DNA of 29,863 nt, taken from B1SED10-75 sp964636865 (lineage in GTDB: Bacteria; Bacillota; Dethiobacteria; DTU022; PWGO01). The stretch spans positions 1 through 29,863 of the forward strand of contig CAZWVJ010000021.1 in the NCBI GenBank assembly GCA_964636865.1, read 5' to 3'. Below are positions 16,861 through 23,787 of the stretch, in pieces. The translations under genes and the position numbers were made by a program. The notes under the pieces were generated by a model. It was given only the letters and a program-made list of their open reading frames with translations. It searched no databases and was not told the origin of the DNA. Position 1 is the first letter of the stretch, and each line of letters opens with the position of its first letter.

Positions 16861-17223
16861 ATGTACCTTTTAATACTGGTTTTAAATAAAACAGAATATC
16901 TAGATGAAATACTGCAGGAACTTTATAAAGCAGGGGTCAGTGGCGCAACTGTAATGGAGTCCAGGGGGATGGGGCGAGTAATTTGTGATAATGAGCCCTT
17001 GTTCGGCGGCCTCCGGAGAATGTTTCAAGATTGCCGCCCTGAAAATAAAACAATTTTTGTGGTAATAAAATCTGAAGAGATGATTGATAAAGCAGTAAAC
17101 GCTGTGGAAACTATTATTGGTGATTTAGAGAAAGCAGGCCAGGGTGTTTTGTTTACTCTACCTCTTCATAGAATAAAAGGTGTTGTTCCCAAGCAAGAAA
17201 ATTCTCCCGATAAAAAAGCTTAA
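16861..17223 (+). CDS. P-II-like (GlnB superfamily) small protein
   Basis: A 120-residue protein with a ferredoxin-like babbab pattern: MYLLILVLNKTEYLDEILQELYKAGVSGATVMESRGMGR, then KTIFVVIKSEEMIDKAVNAVETIIG, then GQGVLFTLPLHRIKGV. This is the layout of P-II-like trimeric regulators, but the canonical T-loop uridylylation tyrosine and GlnB signature are absent. The segment DNEPLFGGLRRMFQDC occupies the T-loop position. GAGGGGG sits just upstream of the ATG and a promoter lies 88 bases upstream. It is not next to an ammonium transporter or carboxysome gene, so its partner and ligand are unknown. It converges on the AbfD-like gene. Confidence 0.7.
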   Translation: MYLLILVLNKTEYLDEILQELYKAGVSGATVMESRGMGRVICDNEPLFGGLRRMFQDCRPENKTIFVVIKSEEMIDKAVNAVETIIGDLEKAGQGVLFTLPLHRIKGVVPKQENSPDKKA

Positions 17224-17339
17224 AAACTACCTTATTGATCAATAAAACATACGTTATTACATACATTCCGAAATGCTTAATTTTTTACTTTATTATAATG
17301 TTTTAACCACTGCTTTTTCCCCTCATCTCACTTTTCCAA

Positions 17340-18770
17340 TTAATCTTCAATGCCGCATTGTTTCTTAAACATGCGTTTCCGGGAGTCAATATCATAATTG
17401 TTTCGTATAGCAATTTTCTCCATGATTGGTGAACCACCCCCGTGCAATCCACCTACCTGGGACACGCCGGCAAAAGCTGAGCAAAGTATGTCAGACAAGG
17501 CGCGGAACAGCCGGTGCTGGTTTTCAGCCGAGATATCATCTTTTCGCATGATATACTTTTCCATAAATTCCTTTGTTTCCGGGGCAAAAAACTCGTCTTC
17601 ATAAGGTAATGTTGCCGGCAACCCGCCAGCCACGTCGGCCACGGTTTCATATTCATGGTATAATTTAACACCGGCATGATAGCGTCCCACGTTCGTGTAC
17701 AGTATGTTCGGGATGTAAGTTCCGGAATTAGCCATAGTCGCTTTTACCGAAGCAGCTATGCCGGCTGCATAAACCAGTTCACCAGTGGCAATAAAATCGG
17801 AAAGTTTATCTTTGATATGAGAAGCTTCTTCTACACCGTTGTATTCCGCAGAGAGGGCAGTTCCTCCCATGAGCAGGTCCGTAATGGCCGGTTTACACCC
17901 TGTATAACTGTGGCGGTGGAACGTAGCAAAAAGCATGGCCAACATACTGGCAAAGTAATACTCACCACAAAGGAATACCCGTTCCCAGGGGATAAACACA
18001 TCGTCAAATATAGTCATGGAGTCAGCCACACCAAAGTGATTTTCCGTTTTAAGGTGCTTGCGCTCCCGGGGTGCCGTAACACGCACCACCTGCTTAACCC
18101 CGGGGTGATCGGCAGGCACTGCAAAAGCTACTGACCAATCAGCGTCCTGTTTCGTCATCAGTCGGGTGGGCACCACCACAATTTCATCACTGAATGGAGC
18201 GTTGGAATTATGAGCTTTACAGCCGCGCACTACAATCCCGTCTTTTTTCTCTTCGATTACCCGCAGGTAGAGGTCAGGATCGGACTGCTCAAAAGGACGT
18301 TTCGAACGGTCACCCTTGACGTCGGATTGGGCGCAGTTGCCCACCAGATCATTTTTTTGGAAGTTTTTCATGTATTCAATAAAACGAGAATGATACTCGG
18401 TGCCAAATACATCATCACAGTCCTTGGTTACCACGGAAACTGCATTAAGAGCGTCAATGCCCATGCAACGCTGAATACATCCTCCTGCTTTTTGACAAAG
18501 CAGACGGGTACACTCTTGTTTTTTAAGCAGGTCATCACTGCTCTGGTGAATGTGGTTTAGACGGTGGACTTTTTCTCCGGTCAGATGGGAAGTGGCAGTA
18601 ATAACACCTTTTAGAGTGGGGTCTTCAACCTTGTCAAAAGTGAAAGAGAGCAAATCCAGAGCCGGTTTCAGGCGAGAATCGTCCCTGCCGATTACTTCAC
18701 CTCCCATGTGAATATTATTGCGCATCTTAAACAACCGCTCACGATATTCCTCGGAAGTAACAATACCCAT
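17340..18770 (-). CDS. abfD: 4-hydroxybutyryl-CoA dehydratase/vinylacetyl-CoA isomerase-like flavoprotein
   Basis: A 476-residue member of the 4-hydroxyphenylacetate 3-hydroxylase/AbfD family (FAD-binding, acyl-CoA dehydrogenase fold). Unlike the oxygen-using members, it keeps all four [4Fe-4S] ligands known from Clostridium aminobutyricum AbfD: C98 and C102 in GGCIQRCMG, and H285 and C292 in FHRHSYTGC. Other shared stretches include HQSSDDLLKKQ, DPDLYLRVIEEKKDGIVVRG, NGVEEASHIKDKLSDF and AGGLPATLP. This supports radical dehydration of 4-hydroxybutyryl-CoA to crotonyl-CoA, as in 4-aminobutyrate or succinate fermentation. The ATG at 18770 is chosen since AGGGAG lies nine bases upstream; the in-frame ATG at 18779 abuts that site. 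No CoA transferase or 4-hydroxybutyrate dehydrogenase is adjacent. The substrate could be a related hydroxyacyl-CoA. Confidence 0.85.
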   Translation of the reverse strand: MGIVTSEEYRERLFKMRNNIHMGGEVIGRDDSRLKPALDLLSFTFDKVEDPTLKGVITATSHLTGEKVHRLNHIHQSSDDLLKKQECTRLLCQKAGGCIQRCMGIDALNAVSVVTKDCDDVFGTEYHSRFIEYMKNFQKNDLVGNCAQSDVKGDRSKRPFEQSDPDLYLRVIEEKKDGIVVRGCKAHNSNAPFSDEIVVVPTRLMTKQDADWSVAFAVPADHPGVKQVVRVTAPRERKHLKTENHFGVADSMTIFDDVFIPWERVFLCGEYYFASMLAMLFATFHRHSYTGCKPAITDLLMGGTALSAEYNGVEEASHIKDKLSDFIATGELVYAAGIAASVKATMANSGTYIPNILYTNVGRYHAGVKLYHEYETVADVAGGLPATLPYEDEFFAPETKEFMEKYIMRKDDISAENQHRLFRALSDILCSAFAGVSQVGGLHGGGSPIMEKIAIRNNYDIDSRKRMFKKQCGIED

Positions 18771-18826
18771 ACAATTCATCTCCCTTCTTAAAGTGGGAAA
18801 GGGACAAACTCGCTGTCCAAAAATCC

Positions 18827-18842
18827 CTGCATTAACATGCAG
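18827..18842. terminator. Hairpin between the AIM24-like and AbfD-like genes
   Basis: Perfect stem CTGCAT / ATGCAG with loop TAAC; on the minus strand it is followed by GGATTTTTGG. It lies in the 115-base gap and may partly end the AIM24-like transcript. Confidence 0.35.
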
Positions 18843-18885
18843 ATTACAATAATAACAGAAAAAAATGATGAACCATTTTTAACCT

Positions 18886-19569
18886 TTAATTGGACTTGGG
18901 CTTGGGCATGTAGCCATATATTTCTCCTACCATACATTGAATAGGCATGGTCTGTATCCAAACCTTACCCGGTCCCGTCAGTGTGGTTAGAAACATACCT
19001 TCACCGCCGAAAAACATATTTTTAAAGCCTTTGACCAATTCAATGTTCATAGACACAGTCTCTTCAAAAGCACCCACAGAACCGGTATCTACTTTAATGC
19101 TTTCTCCTTCATTTAACTCCTTCTCTACACACTCGCCATCAACCTCTATAAAAGCCATCCCACTGCCCGACAACTTCTGCATAATAAAACCTTCGCCACC
19201 GAAAAATCCCGAACTTAACTTCTGATGGAAAAACAAATCATATTCCACACTCTCCTGGGCGCATAAAAAAGAACGCCGCTGGCAAATAACAGTTCCATTG
19301 GACAAATCAAACGGTATAATTTTACCGGGATAAGTATGGCCAAAAGCCACGGTAGCTCCTTCTTCTTCAGCGGAAAAATTAACTACAAACATATCTTCCC
19401 CGCTGAAACTTCTCTTAATAGCTCCGAATAAGCCTCCTTTCATCTCCGTCTCCATGTTAATCGCGGTATCCATCCACTGCATAGCCCCGGTTTGGGCATA
19501 AATCCTTTCTTCTTTACTTAATTTGAGTTCCAACATAGGCATGGTACTTCCCAAAATTTCATAATTCAT
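18886..19569 (-). CDS. AIM24 / TIGR00266-family protein
   Basis: A 227-residue soluble protein with a repeated beta-strand pattern. The typical features are ERIYAQTGAMQWMD near residues 20-34, GGLFGAIKRSFSGEDMFVVNF, and FFGGEGFIMQKLSGSGMAFIEVDGE, echoed by FFGGEGMFLTTLTGPGKVWIQTMP. The glycine-rich internal duplication is the hallmark of this family, whose bacterial function is unknown. AGGTG lies before the ATG. It is upstream of the AbfD-like gene on the same strand, with a hairpin in the 115-base gap. It is divergent from the SDR gene. Confidence 0.85.
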   Translation of the reverse strand: MNYEILGSTMPMLELKLSKEERIYAQTGAMQWMDTAINMETEMKGGLFGAIKRSFSGEDMFVVNFSAEEEGATVAFGHTYPGKIIPFDLSNGTVICQRRSFLCAQESVEYDLFFHQKLSSGFFGGEGFIMQKLSGSGMAFIEVDGECVEKELNEGESIKVDTGSVGAFEETVSMNIELVKGFKNMFFGGEGMFLTTLTGPGKVWIQTMPIQCMVGEIYGYMPKPKSN

Positions 19570-19931
19570 TAAATAACACCTACTTTCAACAAAGATTTTT
19601 TCAAGCTACAAAGAAGAAATGACCAAGGAACTTCTTGAAATTATAATAACTTGTTAATAAGTGCCTGTAAACACTAGAATATTTCAAGTTACAATATTAA
19701 GAATTTACTATTTTTTTTAGCCAGGGGAGGTCATTAACTGGGGTTCTTGTCACCTTTTGGCGGTAATAAACGTATTTCCTGCAAAAAAATTACCGCATTA
19801 AGGCAATAGTTTCCGAGTTAACATGCAGGAATATTTATGATTTTAGCGAATTTAATACTGGTAATCTTATATTATTACTTTGTTTCTTTAGTTCCAACTA
19901 ATCTAAGAAGCTGAATTGGAGGTAATTGATA
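19570..19931. other. Divergent intergenic region between the AIM24-like and SDR genes
   Basis: No gene is supported. An inverted pair of the recurrent motif occurs at 19776-19784 (TTCCTGCAA) and 19823-19831 (ATGCAGGAA). On the minus strand a perfect TATAAT (19640-19645) has TTTACA 20 bases upstream (19666-19671), a possible but over-spaced promoter for the AIM24-like gene. GGAGG at 19918-19922 serves the SDR. Confidence 0.4.
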
Positions 19932-21098
19932 ATGGAAAGATTGAATTTAGTAACAGGGGCTACCGGTTTTTCCGGTGCCTACGTGGTGAAGAACTTGCTT
20001 CAGCGCGGGGAAAAAGTTCTCGGGACAGACACAGCTTCAGCGTTGGATGATCAAGAAAATCGAGAAACGCTGGAATTGGTGGGTCTCAACTTTGATGATC
20101 CAAACCTGGAAATGGTTCCTTCGGATCTCCTTGATAAGAAATCATTGGAAAAATTGTTTGAAAAGCCGGTTACGCATATTTTCCACACAGCATCACTTTA
20201 TGATTATAGTGCTGAATTTGAAATTTTGCACAAGGTTAACGTTGAAGGAACTCGCAATTTCGTTGATCTTGCCCTAAACTGCGACTCCCTGCAGCAATTT
20301 ATCCACTGGTCTACCAACGGTGTTTTTGGAAAACCCTATACGTTGGCACAAGGGGGAGATAAGATGAATATCCCCTTTGATGAAAACAGTTCTTCACCTA
20401 AGAACACTCCCGGCGACCAACCTGAAGGCACTTTTCTGGTAAACAATTATTCAGTTACCAAATGGGAGCAAGAGCAAATGATCTGGAACTACTACGAAAA
20501 GTATAATTTGCCGGTAACAGTTATCAGGCCGGGGCCAATCTACGGACCCGGTAGTAGTTACGGACACGGGGGAATCATACTTACCATTGCCAACGGCTTG
20601 CTGCCGGCTATTCCCACAGATGCCAAAAATTACATGACCGCTTCTGTCCACGTTGAAGATGTCGCCCGTTTTGCCGTCTTTGCCAGTGAAAGGCCCGACC
20701 TCATAGGTGAAGACTATAACATTGTTGACAACAGTATTATCTCTGCATCAGAATTCCTGCATTATATCGCCTTGCTTACGGGCCGCAAAATGCACGATAT
20801 TCCCTTTATTACTCTCAAAGCACTCTACCCTGTAATGTACCATGCTGCCCATCTGTGGACAACGCTGCAGAAGCGTTACGGCATTCCTCGGGTACGTGTT
20901 TTCGAAGTTCAGTCTGCAGAATACATCAGTTCCAGCTACTGGTTAAGCAATCGTAAAAGCCTGGAAACCGGATTTGAATATCTCTATCCGGATGTGCGGG
21001 AAGGGCTGAAGGATACTGTGGACTGGTTCCGCGAGGTAGGCTGGCTCAGAGATAAAAATATGGTTTTTGTAGGCGGAGGAAAAACCGCCAAAACTTAG
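19932..21098 (+). CDS. NAD(P)-dependent extended SDR (epimerase / 3-beta-HSD-like)
   Basis: A 388-residue extended short-chain dehydrogenase. The Rossmann motif GATGFSG (9-15) follows the GxxGxxG pattern; D36-ish acidic residues after the second strand fit NAD(H) preference. The catalytic pair is Y173 and K177 in NYSVTKWEQE. VIRPGPIYGPG and the VHVEDVARFAVFA segment are typical of the 3-beta-hydroxysteroid dehydrogenase/epimerase branch. The ATG at 19932 is chosen because GGAGG is nine bases upstream; an in-frame TTG at 19926 is too close. The substrate is unknown: a sugar nucleotide, an isoprenoid or a beta-hydroxy lipid are possible. It ends 17 bases before a paired REP-like hairpin that also follows the convergent permease gene. 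Confidence 0.85.
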   Translation: MERLNLVTGATGFSGAYVVKNLLQRGEKVLGTDTASALDDQENRETLELVGLNFDDPNLEMVPSDLLDKKSLEKLFEKPVTHIFHTASLYDYSAEFEILHKVNVEGTRNFVDLALNCDSLQQFIHWSTNGVFGKPYTLAQGGDKMNIPFDENSSSPKNTPGDQPEGTFLVNNYSVTKWEQEQMIWNYYEKYNLPVTVIRPGPIYGPGSSYGHGGIILTIANGLLPAIPTDAKNYMTASVHVEDVARFAVFASERPDLIGEDYNIVDNSIISASEFLHYIALLTGRKMHDIPFITLKALYPVMYHAAHLWTTLQKRYGIPRVRVFEVQSAEYISSSYWLSNRKSLETGFEYLYPDVREGLKDTVDWFREVGWLRDKNMVFVGGGKTAKT

Positions 21099-21115
21099 GA
21101 TTACGTAGAGACGAA

Positions 21116-21206
21116 CAGGGACGCGGGGACAGGTCCCTTGTCCCAGTTCCCGCGTCCTGTTCTCCCTACATTTTTCTGGGACAAGGGACCTGTCCTCGCG
21201 TCCCTG
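21116..21206. repeat. Paired inverted REP-like repeats forming a large hairpin (BIME-like)
   Basis: Copy one (21116-21145) is in reverse orientation and copy two (21177-21206) is forward; they match over 30 bases with one mismatch (CCTCGCG in place of CCCCGCG). Each contains its own GGGACA...TGTCCC hairpin. The 31-base linker holds CCCGCGTCCTG, which can also pair with the start of copy one, so alternative folds exist. It lies between the stops of the convergent SDR and permease genes, and could terminate or protect both transcripts. Confidence 0.85.
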
Positions 21207-21239
21207 TGAGTTGAAATATTTAGTGCTCAAAAAACCCAT

Positions 21240-22271
21240 TTACCCTAACAATTGCAAAATATATCCGGTTATGAGAGATATGGCTATCACACTCGCTACA
21301 TAACCCACAATAAATTTCTTGTAAAAAAGAGCGTTTAATAAAATTATTCCATTTATGCTGGTTCCGCTGCCGGCTATGATAAAAGCAATTCCCGGCCCCA
21401 CAGCACTTGTAGCTTTGATCAAAGGCGCCACTACAGAAATCATGGCACAATCACCCTGATAAACGGGTATTCCCAGCATAGTTCCCAGAGGAACTCCCCA
21501 AATTCCACCTCGGGCAAGAAAAGTTTCCATAATTTCCGGTGGAATCAAGGATACCAGCAATCCCGCTACCACTGCCGCTGCCAGGATATACGGCAAAATT
21601 TGTTTGAGGGTGAGAAAGGACTGTCTCAAAGCATCCTGCAACATCATCACGGTTGTGGATTCCCTGCTCCCTCCAGGATTTCCTGTATCCAAATTAGTTT
21701 TCTCTTGCTCACAACCACATCCGCTATTAGAGCCGGTTGCCATAGTTATATTACTTGCAATCACTTTTGACTGCGAAACTGATGTCTCTGAACTGCAGCA
21801 TGCTTCTGCACTTCCGGATGGCTGAGGGCCGTTCAATTTAACCACTCCGTGGCCCAACCCTACTTTTTCCAGGAACAGAGCTGCCGTGATGCCAGCTCCG
21901 AAAGTTACCAGGGCATAAATAACGGCAAAGGTAAAACCAAATAATCCACCCAATAGGAAAAAGGCGGGAACACTCAATACCGGGCTTATTAAAAAGAAAA
22001 TCAAAACTGCAGAAACAGGCACGCCCCCTTTTATCAGGGCTATTCCCACCGGGAAAGCACCGCATTCACAAAAGGGAAGAAGCGCTCCCAACATTGCCGC
22101 CCGCAAACGAGCCCCCCAGACGCTTTTTCCGGCCAGCGCATAAGACAACTTCTCCTCGCCAAAATAGTAACGGGCTAACTCTACAATAAAAAGCGCACCA
22201 AAAAGAATTGGAATAACCGTTAACAAAAGTTCTCCTGCGTAAATAGCTACCTCTTCAACTATATCAAGCAA
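21240..22271 (-). CDS. ArsP_1/DUF318-family permease (candidate arsenical or metal efflux)
   Basis: A 343-residue membrane protein with about eight helices in two halves. The conserved pore motif PFCECGAFPV lies at about residues 66-75. A cytoplasmic Cys-rich loop follows (EACCSSETS, then SGCGCEQE). The second half includes GIPVYQGDCAM and GSGTSINGI. The family contains ArsP, which exports trivalent organoarsenicals, and related Cu/Zn exporters. Because an ArsR with the ELCVCE arsenic-type site lies 66 bases upstream on the same strand, arsenical efflux is the best guess. Translation appears to start at TTG (22271), with GGGGAG ten bases upstream. The gene ends near the paired REP-like hairpin. 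Confidence 0.82.
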   Translation of the reverse strand: MLDIVEEVAIYAGELLLTVIPILFGALFIVELARYYFGEEKLSYALAGKSVWGARLRAAMLGALLPFCECGAFPVGIALIKGGVPVSAVLIFFLISPVLSVPAFFLLGGLFGFTFAVIYALVTFGAGITAALFLEKVGLGHGVVKLNGPQPSGSAEACCSSETSVSQSKVIASNITMATGSNSGCGCEQEKTNLDTGNPGGSRESTTVMMLQDALRQSFLTLKQILPYILAAAVVAGLLVSLIPPEIMETFLARGGIWGVPLGTMLGIPVYQGDCAMISVVAPLIKATSAVGPGIAFIIAGSGTSINGIILLNALFYKKFIVGYVASVIAISLITGYILQLLG

Positions 22272-22337
22272 TTAATACAAACTCCCCTTTTTGGTTAATT
22301 TAGATTTAAAATTTGTTCAGTTCAAGGATTGATATTT

Positions 22338-22739
22338 TTACCTCTTGCATAAATCATTCGTTCTTTCCTTTTCTCGCAGCATATCTAAATCAGTTCCCAA
22401 CTCCTGATAATATCCAGCCTCCATGGCATCTTTTATATTCTTAAGAATATTGATCAGCAGGAAATTAGTTTCTTCTTTGCTGGATTTCCCTCTATTCAAA
22501 TGATAAAAAACCCACTGGGCATGTGGAGAAACTTTAACAAAACCTAAACTTCTCAGCCTGGCAATATGCCTGGAAACTTTTGGTTGAGAAAGACCCAGGA
22601 TGTCGCTAATCTCGCATACGCACAACTCCCTTTGATATAAAAGCATCAAAATCCTCAACCGGGTAGAATCAGCCAATACCTTGAACAAATCCACCAACGG
22701 CTCTACTTCAAAAGAATCCCTAACTTCCATCTCAGACAT
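22338..22739 (-). CDS. arsR: ArsR/SmtB-family metalloid-sensing repressor
   Basis: A 133-residue winged-helix repressor. The core is VDLFKVLADSTRLRILMLLYQRELCVCEI, then LGLSQPKVSRHIARLRSLGFV (recognition helix), then HAQWVFYHLN. The ELCVCE site in helix 3 provides the cysteine pair that binds As(III) in the classical ArsR proteins, so arsenite or a related metalloid is the likely inducer. The start at 22739 is chosen since AAGGAG lies nine bases upstream. A longer in-frame reading begins at 22811, but it only translates the palindromic operator. The permease follows 66 bases later. A 42-bp palindrome overlaps the -10 box, so the gene very likely represses itself. Confidence 0.93.
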   Translation of the reverse strand: MSEMEVRDSFEVEPLVDLFKVLADSTRLRILMLLYQRELCVCEISDILGLSQPKVSRHIARLRSLGFVKVSPHAQWVFYHLNRGKSSKEETNFLLINILKNIKDAMEAGYYQELGTDLDMLREKERTNDLCKR

Positions 22740-22752
22740 TTTGCCACTCTCC

Positions 22753-22818
22753 TTAGGTAATATTATAGTTATATACACATATACGTATATGTGTATATAA
22801 CTATAAATCATTACCTAA
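22753..22818 (-). promoter_or_regulatory. arsR promoter with a 42-bp perfect palindromic operator
   Basis: Positions 22764-22805 form a perfect palindrome with two 21-base arms centred on ATAC|GTAT, built from alternating TATA and ACA/TGT steps. It is flanked by a second, slightly offset pair, TTAGGTAAT (22753-22761) and ATTACCTAA (22810-22818). A perfect TATAAT (minus strand, 22762-22767) overlaps one arm; the -35 is poor. Binding of ArsR here would block transcription of arsR and the permease. Confidence 0.8.
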
Positions 22819-22832
22819 CCCCTGTCAAGAAA

Positions 22833-22873
22833 TGGGACACGGGACGGGACGCGGGGACAGGTCCCTTGTCCCA
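22833..22873 (-). repeat. REP-like repeat, left of the RAYT gene
   Basis: Reverse-orientation copy with core at 22846-22873, one base shorter at the tail end than the right-hand copy. The extension from 22833 adds TGGGACAC and a tandem GGGAC, so the outer TGGGAC/GTCCCA ends can also pair over 41 bases. Confidence 0.85.
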
Positions 22874-22991
22874 TTTGAAAGGCGCATGCATCGGGCTTGC
22901 AAGAGCATAGAAACGAGAAGCACGCGGAAAAAGCCCTCTTCCTTACTGGATTATTTTTGCAAGTTGTAGTATGATATACAAGGGTGAAAAA

Positions 22992-23750
22992 ATGGCAAGA
23001 CAGGCAAGAGAAAAAAGTAGCACCGGAATATATCATATAATGTTAAGGGGAGTAAATCGACAAACAATATTCAAAGACGATGAAGATAGGCAAAAGTTAT
23101 TTGAAACATTTAATAAGTTCAAAGATATAAGTAACTTTCAAATTTATGGTTATTGTTTTATGGGTAACCATATTCATGCATTGTTAAAGGAAGACTCCGA
23201 ACCTCTTTCAATATGTGTAAAGAGAATCTCCAGTAGTTTTGTTTACTGGTATAACTTAAAATACGACCGAAGAGGTCATTTATTTCAAGAGCGCTATAAA
23301 AGTGAAACTGTTGAAGATGATACATATTTTTTAACTGTTCTAAGGTATATACACCAAAATCCTGTAAAAGCGGAAATAGCAAAAAATGTTTCTGATTACA
23401 AATGGAGTAGTTATCAAGAATATGTTAGCAAACCAATAATAACCGATACAAAATTTGCGTTAAAACTATTTTCAAATGACAAAGAAAAAGCGATATCTTA
23501 TTTTAAAAAATTCAACAATCATCAAAATGAAGATAAATGCCTCGATTATGATGAAAGAGAGCAATTAACAGATGATGAAATAAGGGCTTTACTTTTACAA
23601 CAAGGGATAGACAATAATACTCACTTCCTCACCCTTAACAAAGAAACCAGGAATAAAATCTTAAAAAACCTAAAATTAGTTGAAGGGGTGACTATTAGGC
23701 AGTTATCAAGAGTTACTGGAATTTCAAAGAGTGTTATTGATAGATTGTAA
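22992..23750 (+). CDS. REP-associated tyrosine transposase (RAYT, Y1/HUH nuclease)
   Basis: A 252-residue single-strand DNA nuclease related to the IS200/IS605 TnpA family. The HUH motif is GNHIHALL (H60, H62), the start is the typical REKSSTGIYHIMLRGVNRQ, and the catalytic tyrosine is most likely Y119 in VLRYIHQNPVKAE. The C-terminal third is extra: TRNKILKNLKLVEG and then a helix-turn-helix, TIRQLSRVTGISKSVIDRL. The ATG at 22992 is preferred since AAGGGTG lies five bases upstream; the in-frame ATG at 22971 has none. RAYTs are known to cut and mobilise REP hairpins, and REP-like copies flank this gene in inverted orientation. It appears intact and may act on repeats elsewhere in the genome. 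Confidence 0.93.
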   Translation: MARQAREKSSTGIYHIMLRGVNRQTIFKDDEDRQKLFETFNKFKDISNFQIYGYCFMGNHIHALLKEDSEPLSICVKRISSSFVYWYNLKYDRRGHLFQERYKSETVEDDTYFLTVLRYIHQNPVKAEIAKNVSDYKWSSYQEYVSKPIITDTKFALKLFSNDKEKAISYFKKFNNHQNEDKCLDYDEREQLTDDEIRALLLQQGIDNNTHFLTLNKETRNKILKNLKLVEGVTIRQLSRVTGISKSVIDRL

Positions 23751-23758
23751 AAAAATGG

Positions 23759-23787
23759 TGGGACAAGGGACCTGTCCCCGCGTCCCT
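23759..23787 (+). repeat. REP-like repeat, right of the RAYT gene
   Basis: Begins TGGGACAAGGGACCTGTCCC and ends with a CGCGTCCCT tail, nine bases after the transposase stop. The stem is GGGACA/TGTCCC. The bases at 23786-23788 (CTA) read as the TAG stop of the convergent ABC permease. Confidence 0.9.

Larger units (their letters stand above)
22833..23787 (+). mobile_element. RAYT unit: Y1 transposase gene between inverted REP-like repeats
   Basis: The 955-bp unit has a reverse REP-like copy on the left (core 22846-22873, preceded by extra GGGAC repeats from 22833) and a forward copy on the right (23759-23787). The gene inside is AT-rich compared with the ABC and ars genes beside it. A second right end, with the last third of a related gene, lies at about 27068-27403. 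The unit separates the arsR promoter from the TetR/ABC operon. Confidence 0.8.

Noticed and set aside
17232..17245. TTATTGATCAATAA palindrome as an FNR/ArcA-type operator
   Set aside because: It lies between two convergent stop codons, so a promoter role is unlikely; a small terminator-like hairpin is simpler.
18801..18818. GGGACA...TGTCC hairpin near the AbfD start as a further REP-like copy
   Set aside because: Only a five-base stem matches; the loop and CGCGTCCC tail are absent.
22740..22811. N-terminal extension of ArsR reading through the palindrome (MIYSYIHIYVYVYITII...)
   Set aside because: It only translates the operator; AAGGAG correctly placed before the ATG at 22739 gives a normal-length ArsR.
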